From Xanthobacteraceae bacterium (lineage in GTDB: Bacteria > Pseudomonadota > Alphaproteobacteria > Rhizobiales > Xanthobacteraceae), in contig JANINJ010000006.1 of NCBI GenBank assembly GCA_024508855.1, forward strand, positions 226,301 through 290,300: DNA of 64,000 bases. Reading direction: 5' to 3'. Shown here in pieces: positions 26,685-34,895 of the stretch; positions within the stretch are counted from its first letter, which is position 1, and each line of letters starts with the position of its first letter. The notes under the pieces are model-generated. The model was not told the DNA's origin, searched no databases, and worked only from the letters and a program-made list of their open reading frames with translations. Made by a program: the position numbers and the translations under genes.

Positions 26685-27062
26685 ATGACGCCGATCCAGA
26701 ACACATCCGCAAAACCCAACTTCCGCTTTCGGCTCGCGATTGCGCTTGCCGGCTGCGCTGGCCTTGCGACCGGGGTCATCACGGCGCGTGAGGCGCACGC
26801 TGCGCTGGAGACGCCGGCCACTATCACCATCGACAACTTCACTTTCGGGCCGGCGGATCTGACCGTGAAAGCCGGCACCGCCGTCAAATGGACCAACCAC
26901 GACGACATTCCGCATTCCGTCGTGGCAACCGACAAATCGTTTCGCTCCGCGGCCCTCGATACCAACGACTCCTATTCCTTCACCTTCAAGACCGCAGGCA
27001 CCTTCATGTATTTCTGCGGCCTGCATCCGCACATGACCGGCAAGGTGACCGTTACGCCATGA
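26685..27062 (+). CDS. Periplasmic cupredoxin (amicyanin/plastocyanin-like)
   Basis: The protein has 125 residues. A signal peptide (LAIALAGCAGLATGVITAREAHA) leads to a single cupredoxin domain: ATITIDNFTFGPADLTVKAG, then the type I copper ligands His in DDIPHSVVA and Cys, His and Met in YFCGLHPHMTGKV. The short loop between Cys and Met ligands is amicyanin-like. It would shuttle single electrons in the periplasm. The gene follows the phosphoesterase gene by 13 bases and precedes the ECF sigma gene, so all are probably one transcript. A redox or metal-stress role is inferred from this context. Confidence 0.9.
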   Translation: MTPIQNTSAKPNFRFRLAIALAGCAGLATGVITAREAHAALETPATITIDNFTFGPADLTVKAGTAVKWTNHDDIPHSVVATDKSFRSAALDTNDSYSFTFKTAGTFMYFCGLHPHMTGKVTVTP

Positions 27063-27159
27063 ACCAATGCGGGCCGTCCGCGCGGGCGGCCCGCGAATGT
27101 GCTACACGATACACAGAACAAGCGATCTTTCCGGGCAAATCGGGGCAACGGAAGTCATC

Positions 27160-27699
27160 TTGAAGACCAAGGACGACCACGCGCTGTTCGATGAGATCTT
27201 CCTGCCGCATCTTCAGGAGGCGTATCGCCTCGCTCGATGGCTGACGGGAAACACGAACGATGCCGAAGACGTCGTGCAGGAAGCCGCGATGCGCGCCTTT
27301 CGTGCCATCGCCAGCTCCGATGTCATCAACCCGCGGGCGTGGAGCCTGACCATTGTGCGCAACGTCGCTTACAGCTGGCTGATGAAGAACAAACCAAAGG
27401 ACATCGTATTCGCAGACGATCTCGATGCCGCGGAGCGTAGCGGCTTGGACAGCGCGGCCGATGCCGATGAAAAGACGCCGGAGGATATTGCCATTCTCCA
27501 CGCCTCGGCCGAGGAAGTGCGAAAAGCGCTCGCAGCACTTCCGGCATTGTTTCGCGAGATCGTGGTGTTGCGCGAGATGCACGAGCTGAGCTATCGCGAG
27601 ATCGCCTCCGTCACCAATCTGCCGATCGGCACCGTGATGTCGCGCCTGTCGCGGGCGCGGCAACTGCTGATCGGAACGCTGAGGCATGCCAGATCATGA
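27160..27699 (+). CDS. ECF RNA polymerase sigma factor
   Basis: The protein has 179 residues from the chosen TTG start. Region 2 is FLPHLQEAYRLARWLTGN, DAEDVVQEAAMRAFRA and NPRAWSLTIVRNVAYSWL; region 4 is LPALFREIVVLREMHELSY with the HTH REIASVTNLPIGTVMSRLSR. It directs RNA polymerase to stress promoters. An in-frame ATG at 27067 would add 31 residues without family resemblance; the TTG has CGGAAG in front and gives the usual N-terminus, though the choice is not certain. Its stop overlaps the anti-sigma start (ATGA, 27696-27699), the classic arrangement for a sigma factor held by its coupled partner. Confidence 0.9.
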   Translation: MKTKDDHALFDEIFLPHLQEAYRLARWLTGNTNDAEDVVQEAAMRAFRAIASSDVINPRAWSLTIVRNVAYSWLMKNKPKDIVFADDLDAAERSGLDSAADADEKTPEDIAILHASAEEVRKALAALPALFREIVVLREMHELSYREIASVTNLPIGTVMSRLSRARQLLIGTLRHARS

Positions 27700-28445
27700 C
27701 GCAGTTTTTGCACATGAGCGACGAACTGACCTTGCAGGCCTATTGCGACGGGGAGCTCGACGCTGCGGCAATGGCGGAGTTCGAACGCCGCCTTGCAACC
27801 GATGCCGATCTACGTCGTCGTCGCGACCAGATCATCGCCCTGCGCGGACGGCTTCGCGACCTGTCCGACGAGACGGAGCCTCGCGACCTTGCGACGCGGA
27901 TCAAATCATCCGTTGCGACACCGCCGTCGCGCACGGCGCGCTGGCCGGTGCGCGCGATGGCGGCATGCCTGCTGGTCGGGTTGCTCGCGGGCAGCGCCGC
28001 GACCTTGTTCGTCGACGGTAATCAGGCACGCGATCAGGTCGCCAGCGTCATCGTCGGAAACCACATCCGGGGCCTGCTGGCGCCGCAGTCGTTCGACGTC
28101 GCCTCGTCCGACCGCCATACGGTGAAGCCGTGGTTTGCGGCACGGGTGCCGGAATCGCCCAAGGTGGCCGACCTTGCTAGCGAAGGATTTACGCTGGCCG
28201 GCGGCAGGGTCGACGTGGTGGGGCGGATTCCGGTAGCCACCATTGTCTACAAGCACGCCGCCCACGTCGTCAGCGTCACCGCGCTGCCAAAGGACGAAGC
28301 GGTCACTGCCGACACCACGATAGCCGGCTACCATATGCGGAGCTGGCGCGAGGGCAGCTTCACCTATGTGGCGGTCTCCGACCTGCCGGAAGCGGACCTT
28401 GCCGCTTTCGAGCAGGCCTTTCTCACGGCAGCGAAGCAGCTCTGA
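27696..28445 (+). CDS. Membrane-bound anti-sigma factor
   Basis: The protein has 249 residues. The N-terminal cytoplasmic domain (SDELTLQAYCDGELDAAAMA, then a charged helical part) resembles the anti-sigma fold, but the HxxxCxxC zinc motif of redox-sensing members is absent. One membrane helix follows (MAACLLVGLLAGSAATLFV, about residues 88-106) and then a periplasmic domain of about 140 residues (GGRVDVVGRIPVATIVYKH), so the signal is probably sensed outside the membrane. Translation is coupled to the ECF gene. A second in-frame ATG lies at 27714. It should hold the sigma factor at the membrane until a periplasmic signal releases it. Confidence 0.85.
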   Translation: MTQFLHMSDELTLQAYCDGELDAAAMAEFERRLATDADLRRRRDQIIALRGRLRDLSDETEPRDLATRIKSSVATPPSRTARWPVRAMAACLLVGLLAGSAATLFVDGNQARDQVASVIVGNHIRGLLAPQSFDVASSDRHTVKPWFAARVPESPKVADLASEGFTLAGGRVDVVGRIPVATIVYKHAAHVVSVTALPKDEAVTADTTIAGYHMRSWREGSFTYVAVSDLPEADLAAFEQAFLTAAKQL

Positions 28446-28474
28446 CGTTTCATCCGGGACATCAGAAACAACAA

Positions 28475-28492
28475 AGCCGCCTTGCGGCGGCT
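28475..28492 (-). terminator. Terminator of the tRNA-Gly gene
   Basis: AGCCGCC, loop TTGC, GGCGGCT form a perfect seven-bp stem. On the minus strand it is followed by TTGTTGTTT, T-rich enough for termination, and lies 35 bases beyond the tRNA 3' end. On the plus strand it could also close the anti-sigma operon. Confidence 0.65.
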
Positions 28493-28526
28493 GTTGATCG
28501 CTAAGTCTTTGCCAATTCAGAAATTC

Positions 28527-28601
<75 letters not shown>

Positions 28602-28893
28602 ATCCGAGAAGTGTGTCGGCGAACCGCCGAGCGGCAGAGCTATGCCAAATGCCGCCCCCGATTGCAACAGCCAGTCGAGCGCTGACGTGCGAATAATGGT
28701 CCGATATCGCCCCAAAACCATCAAATGGGTCCCAGAAGCACGCTATCTCGCTGTTTTTGCTTGATCTTCCATCAAAAATTGCCAGCTCGGCGGCTTTGAA
28801 CCCGGTTCCACCGATTGCAAAATGCGCCTTCCCGCGCCATCTACAGCGTTCGGCCCTCGTGGATCGGCCGACAGGACATCAGGTGAGGTTGAC

Positions 28894-29811
28894 GTGACAA
28901 TTGTAGAGCAGGGCAACGGCGCGACCCCGGCGGCAGCCGATCTCATCAAGGACACCACTACGCAAACGTTCATGAAGGACGTCATCGAGGAATCGAAGCA
29001 CCAGCCGGTGCTGATCGACTTCTGGGCGCCGTGGTGCGGGCCCTGCAAGCAGCTCACGCCGATCATCGAGAAAGCGGTGCGTGCCGCAGGCGGCCGGGTC
29101 AAACTGGTCAAAATGAACATCGACGAGCATCCGGCAATTCCGGGCCAGATGGGCATCCAGTCGATTCCCGCCGTGATCGCCTTCGTCAACGGCCAGCCGG
29201 CCGACGGCTTCATGGGCGCGGTGCCTGAAAGCCAGGTCACCGCCTTCATCGACAAGCTGACGAAGGGCATGCCGGCTCCCGGCGACGACACCGCCGAACT
29301 GCTGCAGGAAGCCGAAGCGGCGCTTGCGGCCGGCGACGCCGGAACGGCTGCATCGATCTTTGCCGAGGTACTTGCCGTCGATGCGACCAATATCGCCGCG
29401 CTGGCGGGACTGTCGCGCTGCTATGCCGAGACCGGCGCGATCGACCAGGCCAAGCAAACTCTGGCGCTGGTGCCCGAAGCCAAGCGCGACGACGCCGCAG
29501 TCAAGGCGGTGCAAGCCATGATCGATCTCGCCGAGCAGGCGAAGTCGCTTGGCCCGGTGACCGAACTGGAACAGAAAGTCGCCGCAAACCCACTCGATCA
29601 TCAGGCGCGATTCGATCTCGCGACGGCGCTGAACGCCAGCGGCAAACGCAGCGAAGCGACGCAGCAACTGCTCGAAATCGTCAAGCGGGACCGCAAGTGG
29701 AACGATGATGGCGCGCGCAAGCAGCTCGTGCAGTTCTTCGAAGCATGGGGTCCCACCGACGAAGCCACCATCGAGGGCCGCAAGCGGCTGTCGACGATTC
29801 TGTTTTCCTGA
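28894..29811 (+). CDS. Thioredoxin-TPR co-chaperone, CnoX/YbbN-like
   Basis: The protein has 305 residues. A thioredoxin domain (about 20-130) carries an intact WCGPC active site (Cys48, Cys51) in LIDFWAPWCGPCKQLTP and the cis-Pro loop IQSIPAVIAF. TPR-like helices fill the rest (ELLQEAEAALAAGDAGTAAS, AGLSRCYAETGAIDQAKQTL, QARFDLATALNASGKRSEAT). CnoX in E. coli binds oxidatively damaged proteins and hands them to GroEL and DnaK, and it lacks the WCGPC redox pair; this protein keeps it, as in Caulobacter-type members, so it should also reduce disulfides. GTG 28894 follows AGGTGAGG. The Lon-domain gene follows on the same strand. Confidence 0.9.
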   Translation: MTIVEQGNGATPAAADLIKDTTTQTFMKDVIEESKHQPVLIDFWAPWCGPCKQLTPIIEKAVRAAGGRVKLVKMNIDEHPAIPGQMGIQSIPAVIAFVNGQPADGFMGAVPESQVTAFIDKLTKGMPAPGDDTAELLQEAEAALAAGDAGTAASIFAEVLAVDATNIAALAGLSRCYAETGAIDQAKQTLALVPEAKRDDAAVKAVQAMIDLAEQAKSLGPVTELEQKVAANPLDHQARFDLATALNASGKRSEATQQLLEIVKRDRKWNDDGARKQLVQFFEAWGPTDEATIEGRKRLSTILFS

Positions 29812-29881
29812 AACAAGGCGCATCGCCGACAGACGCAACGCAACCGTTCGAGGTTGACCCCACAAACATCCGGATTCGCTC

Positions 29882-30556
29882 ATGCCGATCAATTCCGATT
29901 ACCGCGGACCCGGCGACCTTCCGGAAGTGATTCCGGTATTCCCGTTGCCGGGCGCGCTGCTGCTGCCGCGCGGCCAGATGCCGCTCAACATCTTCGAGCC
30001 GCGCTATCTGGCGATGGTCGACGATGCGTTTCGCGATGGTCATCGGCTGATCGGCATGATCCAGCCCGACGCCGCGCATACCAGGAGCCCGGACAAACCG
30101 GCGCTGTTCCGCGTCGGCTGCGTCGGCCGCATCACTCAGCTCGCCGAGTCCGGCGACGGCCGCTACATCCTCGAACTGACCGGCATCTCGCGCTTCAAAC
30201 TGGTGGAAGAACTTTCCGTCCTGACGCCGTACCGGCAATGCAAGGCGGATTTCTTTGCCTTCCTCGACGACTTCACGGCACGCAAGGGCGAGGACGAGGT
30301 CAACCGCGCCGCGCTGCTGACGGCGCTTACCGATTTCCTCAAGGTCAACAATCTCAAGGTTGACTGGGAAGGCATCGAAAGCGCCCCCAACGAAGCGCTG
30401 GTTAACGCACTCGCGATGATGTCGCCCTATGGCGTCGCGGAAAAGCAGGCCATGCTGGAAGCGCCGGATCTCAAGACCCGCGCGGAAATCCTTATTGCGG
30501 TCACCGAAATGGATCTCGCCAAGAAGCGCACCACCGGCGACCCGCCGCTGCAGTGA
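29882..30556 (+). CDS. Lon substrate-binding (LON N-terminal) domain protein
   Basis: The protein has 224 residues. It has the Lon N-terminal domain alone, with no AAA or protease part: IPVFPLPGALLLPRGQMPLN, then IFEPRYLAMVDDAFRDG, and ELTGISRFKLVEEL, ending in a helical part AMMSPYGVAEKQAMLEAPDL. Stand-alone proteins of this kind are widespread in Hyphomicrobiales but their partner is not known; protein binding linked to proteolysis or folding is likely. The adjacent CnoX-like chaperone gene, 70 bases upstream, fits protein quality control. In related genomes I would expect the Trm112-like gene to follow; here a five-gene cassette lies in between. Confidence 0.88.
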   Translation: MPINSDYRGPGDLPEVIPVFPLPGALLLPRGQMPLNIFEPRYLAMVDDAFRDGHRLIGMIQPDAAHTRSPDKPALFRVGCVGRITQLAESGDGRYILELTGISRFKLVEELSVLTPYRQCKADFFAFLDDFTARKGEDEVNRAALLTALTDFLKVNNLKVDWEGIESAPNEALVNALAMMSPYGVAEKQAMLEAPDLKTRAEILIAVTEMDLAKKRTTGDPPLQ

Positions 30557-30589
30557 CACAGCCTGAATTGCTTCCGCCGTGGACGATGG

Positions 30590-31402
30590 CTATGCAGCCG
30601 CCCGGTTCTCTGCGTGCCTGCGATCGAGCCAATCTCTCCATGTGAGTCGTCCGCGCACGCCCCTGCTCGCGACAAAGCCCATGCCGCGTCCCGTTGCGTC
30701 GGAAAGGTGCAGCGACAGAATGGTGCGACGCAGACCGCGCGCCTTCTGATATTGACGCGCGAACGCGACACAACTGAGATCGTCGGGACCACCGATCTCG
30801 GCGCGCTCTCCGCGCTCGCCATCAAAAGCACATCTGACGAGATAATCGGCGACATCGGACGTATCGACCGGATTGAATATCGTCGTCGGCATCGGCCAGA
30901 CCGGAAGCCATGCGACGCCTGCCATCATGCTCTCCAGCAGATAGTAAAACGGCGTCGCGCGGACAATCGACCACGGCAGCGGCGAATTACGCACCAGATG
31001 CTCCCCCGCCAGTTTCACGCGCGCATAGGGCAGCGACGCGTCCTCAAGCCCGACAATGGAAACATGCAGGAAATGCTGCACGGATGCTTGACCGCATAAA
31101 GCGAGCAGCCGTTCGGTCCCCTCCACATCGACCGCCGCAGGGGACTTGAAAAAATCCACCGGCCGGATACCGCCGCGCTGTGCGATCGGCGAGCAGGTCG
31201 CGGCGTTGATCACCGTGTCAACGTCCTGCAAGGCAGCCTGCAATCCCTCGCCCGTGGCGAGATCGCCGATCGCCCATTCGACCCGCATCGACGGGCGCTG
31301 CGACCGCGCGAAGACCCTTACCCGATGTCCGGCACTCACGAGTCTGGTCACGATGTCCTGACCCAGATGCCCGGTGCCTCCTGTCAAGAGAACAAGCGAC
31401 AT
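30590..31402 (-). CDS. NAD(P)-binding NmrA/atypical SDR protein
   Basis: The protein has 270 residues. It begins with the atypical-SDR nucleotide motif LVLLTGGTGHLGQDIVTRL (GxxGxxG), then VRVFARSQRP, where Arg fits NADP, and VEWAIGDLATGEGLQAAL, the usual second strand. The YxxxK motif reads YARVK in ASLPYARVKLAGEHL, so catalysis is possible. It resembles NmrA-type quinone reductases and NAD(P)-binding proteins of the complex I assembly type; no substrate can be named. GGAG precedes ATG 31402. Last gene of the minus-strand operon facing the TetR gene, 43 bases after the thioesterase gene. Confidence 0.82.
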   Translation of the reverse strand: MSLVLLTGGTGHLGQDIVTRLVSAGHRVRVFARSQRPSMRVEWAIGDLATGEGLQAALQDVDTVINAATCSPIAQRGGIRPVDFFKSPAAVDVEGTERLLALCGQASVQHFLHVSIVGLEDASLPYARVKLAGEHLVRNSPLPWSIVRATPFYYLLESMMAGVAWLPVWPMPTTIFNPVDTSDVADYLVRCAFDGERGERAEIGGPDDLSCVAFARQYQKARGLRRTILSLHLSDATGRGMGFVASRGVRGRLTWRDWLDRRHAENRAAA

Positions 31403-31445
31403 TCGAAAACTCCGTCCAAAGCCTGCACTCAAAATCCGATCCGCG

Positions 31446-31871
31446 TCAGGCGCCGCCGGTGGGAATAAGCAGGGTCTCGCCCGTCGCGACCAGCGACAGG
31501 TCGCCCTGCTCGCTTTCTGCAAAGAGTTCAGCCTTTGCGAACACCTGCCGGCGTCCGGCGCGAACCGTCGTGCCCTTCGCGATGAAGTGACGACCGATGG
31601 CCGGTCTCAGGCAGTTCATCGAAAAGTGCGACGCGGTGACCGCGCCTGACTCAGTTGCCGCGGCAAAGCCGCAGGCAGTATCGAGCAAGGCAGCGATCAT
31701 TCCGGCATGTAGATGCCCGGCATATTGGGTGAAGTCGTCGCGCCACGTCATGCGAATCTCGGCATGACCATCACCGGCCGCAACAACTTCGAAGCCCGCC
31801 ATCCGATTGAACGCAGCCGAGCTGTTAGTCGCGACGAGCTGCTCCAGATCGAACCCAACGCCGGTGGTCAT
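31446..31871 (-). CDS. PaaI-type hotdog thioesterase
   Basis: The protein has 141 residues, a single hotdog fold. The helix and active-site stretch reads AGHLHAGMIAALLDTACGFA, with the HxGM(I)AALLD pattern of PaaI thioesterases, where the Asp is catalytic; SHFSMNCLRPAIGRHF is the following strand. Such enzymes hydrolyse acyl-CoA thioesters, for example phenylacetyl-CoA derivatives. Its start (ATG 31871) overlaps the stop of the enoyl-CoA hydratase gene by four bases, and GGAG lies ahead, which supports this start over an ATG 12 bases upstream. Coupling to a crotonase gene suggests a common acyl-CoA substrate. Confidence 0.87.
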   Translation of the reverse strand: MTTGVGFDLEQLVATNSSAAFNRMAGFEVVAAGDGHAEIRMTWRDDFTQYAGHLHAGMIAALLDTACGFAAATESGAVTASHFSMNCLRPAIGRHFIAKGTTVRAGRRQVFAKAELFAESEQGDLSLVATGETLLIPTGGA

Positions 31872-32671
31872 GCGCAGCTCCATTGCGGCGGGCGGCTTTC
31901 ACGATGCGCCATGACCGCCTCGACATTGTTCGGCGTTCCCAACAGCATGCTCTGCTCGGCGGTTTCGGCTGCGAGCCCCGCGGCAGCGCCGTGATCGACC
32001 GCGAGGTTCAGCAACCGCTTTGCCGCGCGGATCGCATCCGGGCTGCGGCCTGCGATCTCGCGCGCCGTCGCCAAAGCGGCCGTCCTTGGATCAGCGACGA
32101 TCCGCGTAACGAATCCATAAGCAAGAGCCTCCTCAGCCGAGAAAACACGCGCGGTATAGGTGAGTTCGCGGACGATATCTTCCCGGGCCAGATGCCGCAT
32201 CAACTGCGTTCCGGCCATATCCGGCACCAGCCCCCATTTGGTTTCGATGATGGCGAAACGCGTGGCCGGTGCGACATATCGAAGGTCGGCACCGAGGGCG
32301 AGCTGGAAACCGCCGCCATACGCGATGCCATGAACCGCCGCGATCACCGGCACAGGCAGCTCGCGCCACAGCCACACCAGATGCTGCGCGCAGTTGGCGA
32401 TGCCGTGGCTCCGTTTGGTGAGATCGGCGAACGGCACGATCGATTCGCCCGATGCGGCGGCGGAGATTCGTTCGAGATCGAGTCCGGCGCAGAATGCGCG
32501 TCCCTCGCCGGACAACACTACGGCACGCAGGCTGCGATCGCTCCTGAGCTTTGCGCCGGCCGCGGCGATGGCTTCGAACATCGCCGGATCGAGCGCATTC
32601 ATTTTTTCCGGACGCGTCATTCGAACGTCGGCGATCCCATCTTCGATGGTTACCCGGATGCGATCGTCCAT
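31868..32671 (-). CDS. Enoyl-CoA hydratase/isomerase (crotonase) family protein
   Basis: The protein has 267 residues with the crotonase fold: VRMTRPEKMNALDPAMFEAI, then GRAFCAGLDLERIS, the first half of the oxyanion hole. PVIAAVHGIAYGGGFQLALG holds the second half, and FAIIETKWGLVPDMAGTQ the active-site region. At the two usual Glu positions one Glu (IETKWG) and one Asp (VPDMAG) are visible, so hydration is possible but isomerase or other activity cannot be excluded. AAAGGA precedes ATG 32671. Translation is coupled to the downstream thioesterase. With the membrane protein upstream it belongs to the operon facing TetR. Confidence 0.9.
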   Translation of the reverse strand: MDDRIRVTIEDGIADVRMTRPEKMNALDPAMFEAIAAAGAKLRSDRSLRAVVLSGEGRAFCAGLDLERISAAASGESIVPFADLTKRSHGIANCAQHLVWLWRELPVPVIAAVHGIAYGGGFQLALGADLRYVAPATRFAIIETKWGLVPDMAGTQLMRHLAREDIVRELTYTARVFSAEEALAYGFVTRIVADPRTAALATAREIAGRSPDAIRAAKRLLNLAVDHGAAAGLAAETAEQSMLLGTPNNVEAVMAHRESRPPQWSCA

Positions 32672-32726
32672 GGCTTATCCTTTCGCTCGTTGACGTTCTG
32701 TGCGGAGGTTGCGAGCGGCGGCGCCG

Positions 32727-33077
32727 CTAGTAGCCGGCGATCGCCAGCCCGACCACGCCACTCAACAGCATCCATCCGAAGTGGCGTCCACGCGTGGCAT
32801 AGGCATTGGCCGCCGCCGCAAAGGCGAACACGACCACGAACGTCGCGACAATCCAGTGCCTCGCTACGTCCGACGCCATGTAAGGCGCGGCGATCAGCAG
32901 CACGCCGCCACCGATCCACGCCAGCGTCCCGGCCTGCCAGACCAGCCGGATCAAGGTGCGCAGTCGTGGCGGTTCGATGGTCGATCGTGCGAATACTTTC
33001 GTTTCGCCGAGCACACCGTGGATCAGCGCCACCATAATCGCGATCGCGCCGGAACACTGCAACAACAGATCACGCAT
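32727..33077 (-). CDS. Small integral membrane protein of unknown function
   Basis: The protein has 116 residues and four predicted membrane helices (SGAIAIMVALIHGVLGET, LVWQAGTLAWIGGGVLLIAA, WIVATFVVVFAFAAAANAYA, GWMLLSGVVGLAIAGY) with short loops and a basic segment RLRTLIRL. I do not recognise a named family. The His in helix 1 and the compact four-helix layout are typical of many small membrane proteins and do not tell a function. It is the first gene of the minus-strand operon, with an operator-like palindrome directly upstream, so it is the gene most directly controlled by the divergent TetR regulator. Confidence 0.78.
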   Translation of the reverse strand: MRDLLLQCSGAIAIMVALIHGVLGETKVFARSTIEPPRLRTLIRLVWQAGTLAWIGGGVLLIAAPYMASDVARHWIVATFVVVFAFAAAANAYATRGRHFGWMLLSGVVGLAIAGY

Positions 33078-33094
33078 CGCTCCGTCTCCGCTTA

Positions 33095-33112
33095 CCATAC
33101 ATAACTGTATGG
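33095..33112. promoter_or_regulatory. TetR-type operator 1 (CCATACA-N4-TGTATGG)
   Basis: A perfect seven-base inverted repeat with spacer TAAC. It lies 18 bases ahead of the membrane-protein start and 73 bases before the TetR start. The same ATACA-N4-TGTAT core recurs at 33143-33156, which argues against chance. Confidence 0.75.
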
Positions 33113-33142
33113 TAACGATGCGCTCGACGCTGGCGCTTGTCA

Positions 33143-33156
33143 ATACAGTTGTGTAT
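33143..33156. promoter_or_regulatory. TetR-type operator 2 (ATACA-N4-TGTAT)
   Basis: The core of operator 1 is repeated with spacer GTTG, 46 bases centre to centre from the first. It lies just before the TetR start at 33185, where a bound repressor would block its own transcription. Confidence 0.72.
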
Positions 33157-33184
33157 GGTTATGGAACCGAACGGAGATCCATGC

Positions 33185-33739
33185 GTGACGACCGCTCAAC
33201 TGTCCGCCACCGACTGGCTCGATCAGGGCCTCGAGACTTTGGCCCAAAGCGGCTTCACCGCGTTGAAGGCGGAGCCGCTGGCCAAAGCGATGGGCGTCTC
33301 GCGCGGCAGCTTCTATTGGCATTTTGCCGATGTCGGCGCATTTCATGCCGCGCTGCTCAAACGCTGGCGCGATACCTCGACCGAGCAGATCATTGCCAAC
33401 CTCGAACAGGTGGCGGATCGCAAGGACCCGATGCATGTGCTGCTGCGTGCGGCCTTTAGCGGCCGGCAACCGGCGGAATTGGCGATACGCACCTGGGCCA
33501 CCGTGGATGCAGCCGCGCGCAACGCCGTTCTCGCCGTCGACAAGCGCCGACTATCCTATATCGAGGATCTTCTGGCGGCAGGAGGATTTACTCCGGTCGT
33601 GGCGCAGGCCCGGGCGCAGATTCTCTACTGGGCGTTTCTCGGCTACACCCTGTCGGACAAGCCGCTGCCGAAGCCGCGACAGGCTGAAATTCTCGACGAA
33701 TTGATTCTTTTCGCGTCGCGACCGACCGGCGCGAGATGA
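33185..33739 (+). CDS. TetR/AcrR family transcriptional regulator
   Basis: The protein has 184 residues. The N-terminal helix-turn-helix is [20 protein letters not shown] and [20 protein letters not shown], a clear TetR signature. The C-terminal ligand-binding helices ([37 protein letters not shown]) resemble regulators with a C-terminal TetR_C33-like domain. GTG 33185 follows GGAG; upstream in-frame ATGs would place the start inside operator 2. The gene is divergent from a four-gene operon for a membrane protein and acyl-CoA enzymes, and two operators sit between them, so it probably represses both sides and may respond to an acyl-CoA or related hydrophobic ligand. Confidence 0.9.
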   Translation: MTTAQLSATDWLDQGLETLAQSGFTALKAEPLAKAMGVSRGSFYWHFADVGAFHAALLKRWRDTSTEQIIANLEQVADRKDPMHVLLRAAFSGRQPAELAIRTWATVDAAARNAVLAVDKRRLSYIEDLLAAGGFTPVVAQARAQILYWAFLGYTLSDKPLPKPRQAEILDELILFASRPTGAR

Positions 33740-33794
33740 CGCATTCGCCGATCAGGTGTGCTACAGGATCGCCACCACACTTCAGGAGTCCCGG

Positions 33795-33995
33795 ATGACA
33801 ACCCCTTCGCCCGACCGCCCGGAAACCACCGTCGATCCCAAGCTGCTGGAAATCCTGGTGTGTCCGGTCACCAAGGGACACCTTGAATTCGATGCCGCGC
33901 GGCAGGAACTGATCTCGCGCTCGGCCAAGCTTGCTTATCCGATCCGCGACGGCATTCCGATCATGCTGCCGGAAGAGGCCCGCGCCATCGAGTGA
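33795..33995 (+). CDS. Trm112 family protein
   Basis: The protein has 66 residues: [19 protein letters not shown], then [20 protein letters not shown], the complete Trm112p-like pattern. In eukaryotes and archaea Trm112 activates several methyltransferases; bacterial YcaR-type members are thought to do something similar but are little studied. Only one Cys of the usual zinc site remains (CPVTKG), which is common in bacterial members. AGGAG lies seven bases before ATG 33795. It is followed by mutM on the opposite strand, three bases between the stops. Confidence 0.9.
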   Translation: MTTPSPDRPETTVDPKLLEILVCPVTKGHLEFDAARQELISRSAKLAYPIRDGIPIMLPEEARAIE

Positions 33996-33998
33996 GGT

Positions 33999-34880
33999 TC
34001 ACTTCTGGCAGGTCGGGCACCAGAACGTCGACCGACCGTTCTGGACGAAACGCTTGACGGTGCCACGGCAACCGCGCGTCCGGCATTTCTCGCCTTCGCG
34101 ATCGTAGACCTGGAACGAGTGCTGGAAGTAGCCGAGTTCGCCGGAGGTCTGGCGATGATCGCGCAGCGACGAACCGCCGGCCTCGATCGCCTGATTCAAC
34201 ACGTCGTGAATCGACGACACCAGGTGCCGCGCATGATCGGTCGGCTCGCCCTTCTTCGTCGCCAGCGTCGCCGCCAGCCGCCGCGGCGACAGATGCGAAC
34301 GGAACAGCGCCTCGCACACATAGATATTGCCAAGCCCTGCGACGACGCGCTGATCCAGCAACGCCGCCTTCAGGCTCGTCTTCTTACCTGTACAGGCAGA
34401 CGCCAACATCGCCGCGTCGAACGCATTGCCGAGCGGCTCGGGACCGAGCCCCTTCAACAGCGGCTCCTGCTCGAGTGCGCTGCGCGCGATGATCTTCATG
34501 TAGCCGAAACGGCGCGGATCGTTGAACACAATCGCGGCCCCCGACGACATGTGAAACACAACATGGTCGTGCGTGCGATCTTCGTTGCGCGGGTAGTGAA
34601 ATTCGCCTGGCGTCGCCTCGCCGTCCGTCGTGACGACCCGGAAGGAGCCGGACATGCCGAGGTGCATCAGCAGCACGTCGCCGGAGCCGAGATCGGCCAT
34701 CAGGTATTTGGCGCGGCGGCCGAGCCCCGCGACGGTCTGCCCTTCCAGCCGGGCGATAAAATCTTTCTGAAACGGAAAGCGCAGATCGCCGCGGCGGGTT
34801 TCCGCACGCACGATGCGCGCTCCTTCCATCGCCGGCTGCAGCCCACGACGTACGGTTTCGACTTCGGGGAGTTCGGGCAT
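33999..34880 (-). CDS. mutM: Formamidopyrimidine-DNA glycosylase
   Basis: The protein has 293 residues. It begins [14 protein letters not shown], in which the exposed Pro after Met removal is the catalytic amine and Glu a helper. It contains the helix-two-turn-helix region [20 protein letters not shown] and ends with a four-Cys zinc finger (CRTRGCRG ... FWCPTCQ). It excises 8-oxoguanine and formamidopyrimidines from DNA. The frame can be read 14 codons further upstream, but that part is a palindromic repeat; ATG 34880 gives the obligatory PELPEV N-terminus. The length is slightly above the family average because of loop insertions ([17 protein letters not shown]). Confidence 0.97.
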   Translation of the reverse strand: MPELPEVETVRRGLQPAMEGARIVRAETRRGDLRFPFQKDFIARLEGQTVAGLGRRAKYLMADLGSGDVLLMHLGMSGSFRVVTTDGEATPGEFHYPRNEDRTHDHVVFHMSSGAAIVFNDPRRFGYMKIIARSALEQEPLLKGLGPEPLGNAFDAAMLASACTGKKTSLKAALLDQRVVAGLGNIYVCEALFRSHLSPRRLAATLATKKGEPTDHARHLVSSIHDVLNQAIEAGGSSLRDHRQTSGELGYFQHSFQVYDREGEKCRTRGCRGTVKRFVQNGRSTFWCPTCQK

Positions 34881-34895
34881 GATGCTCTGTTCTTC

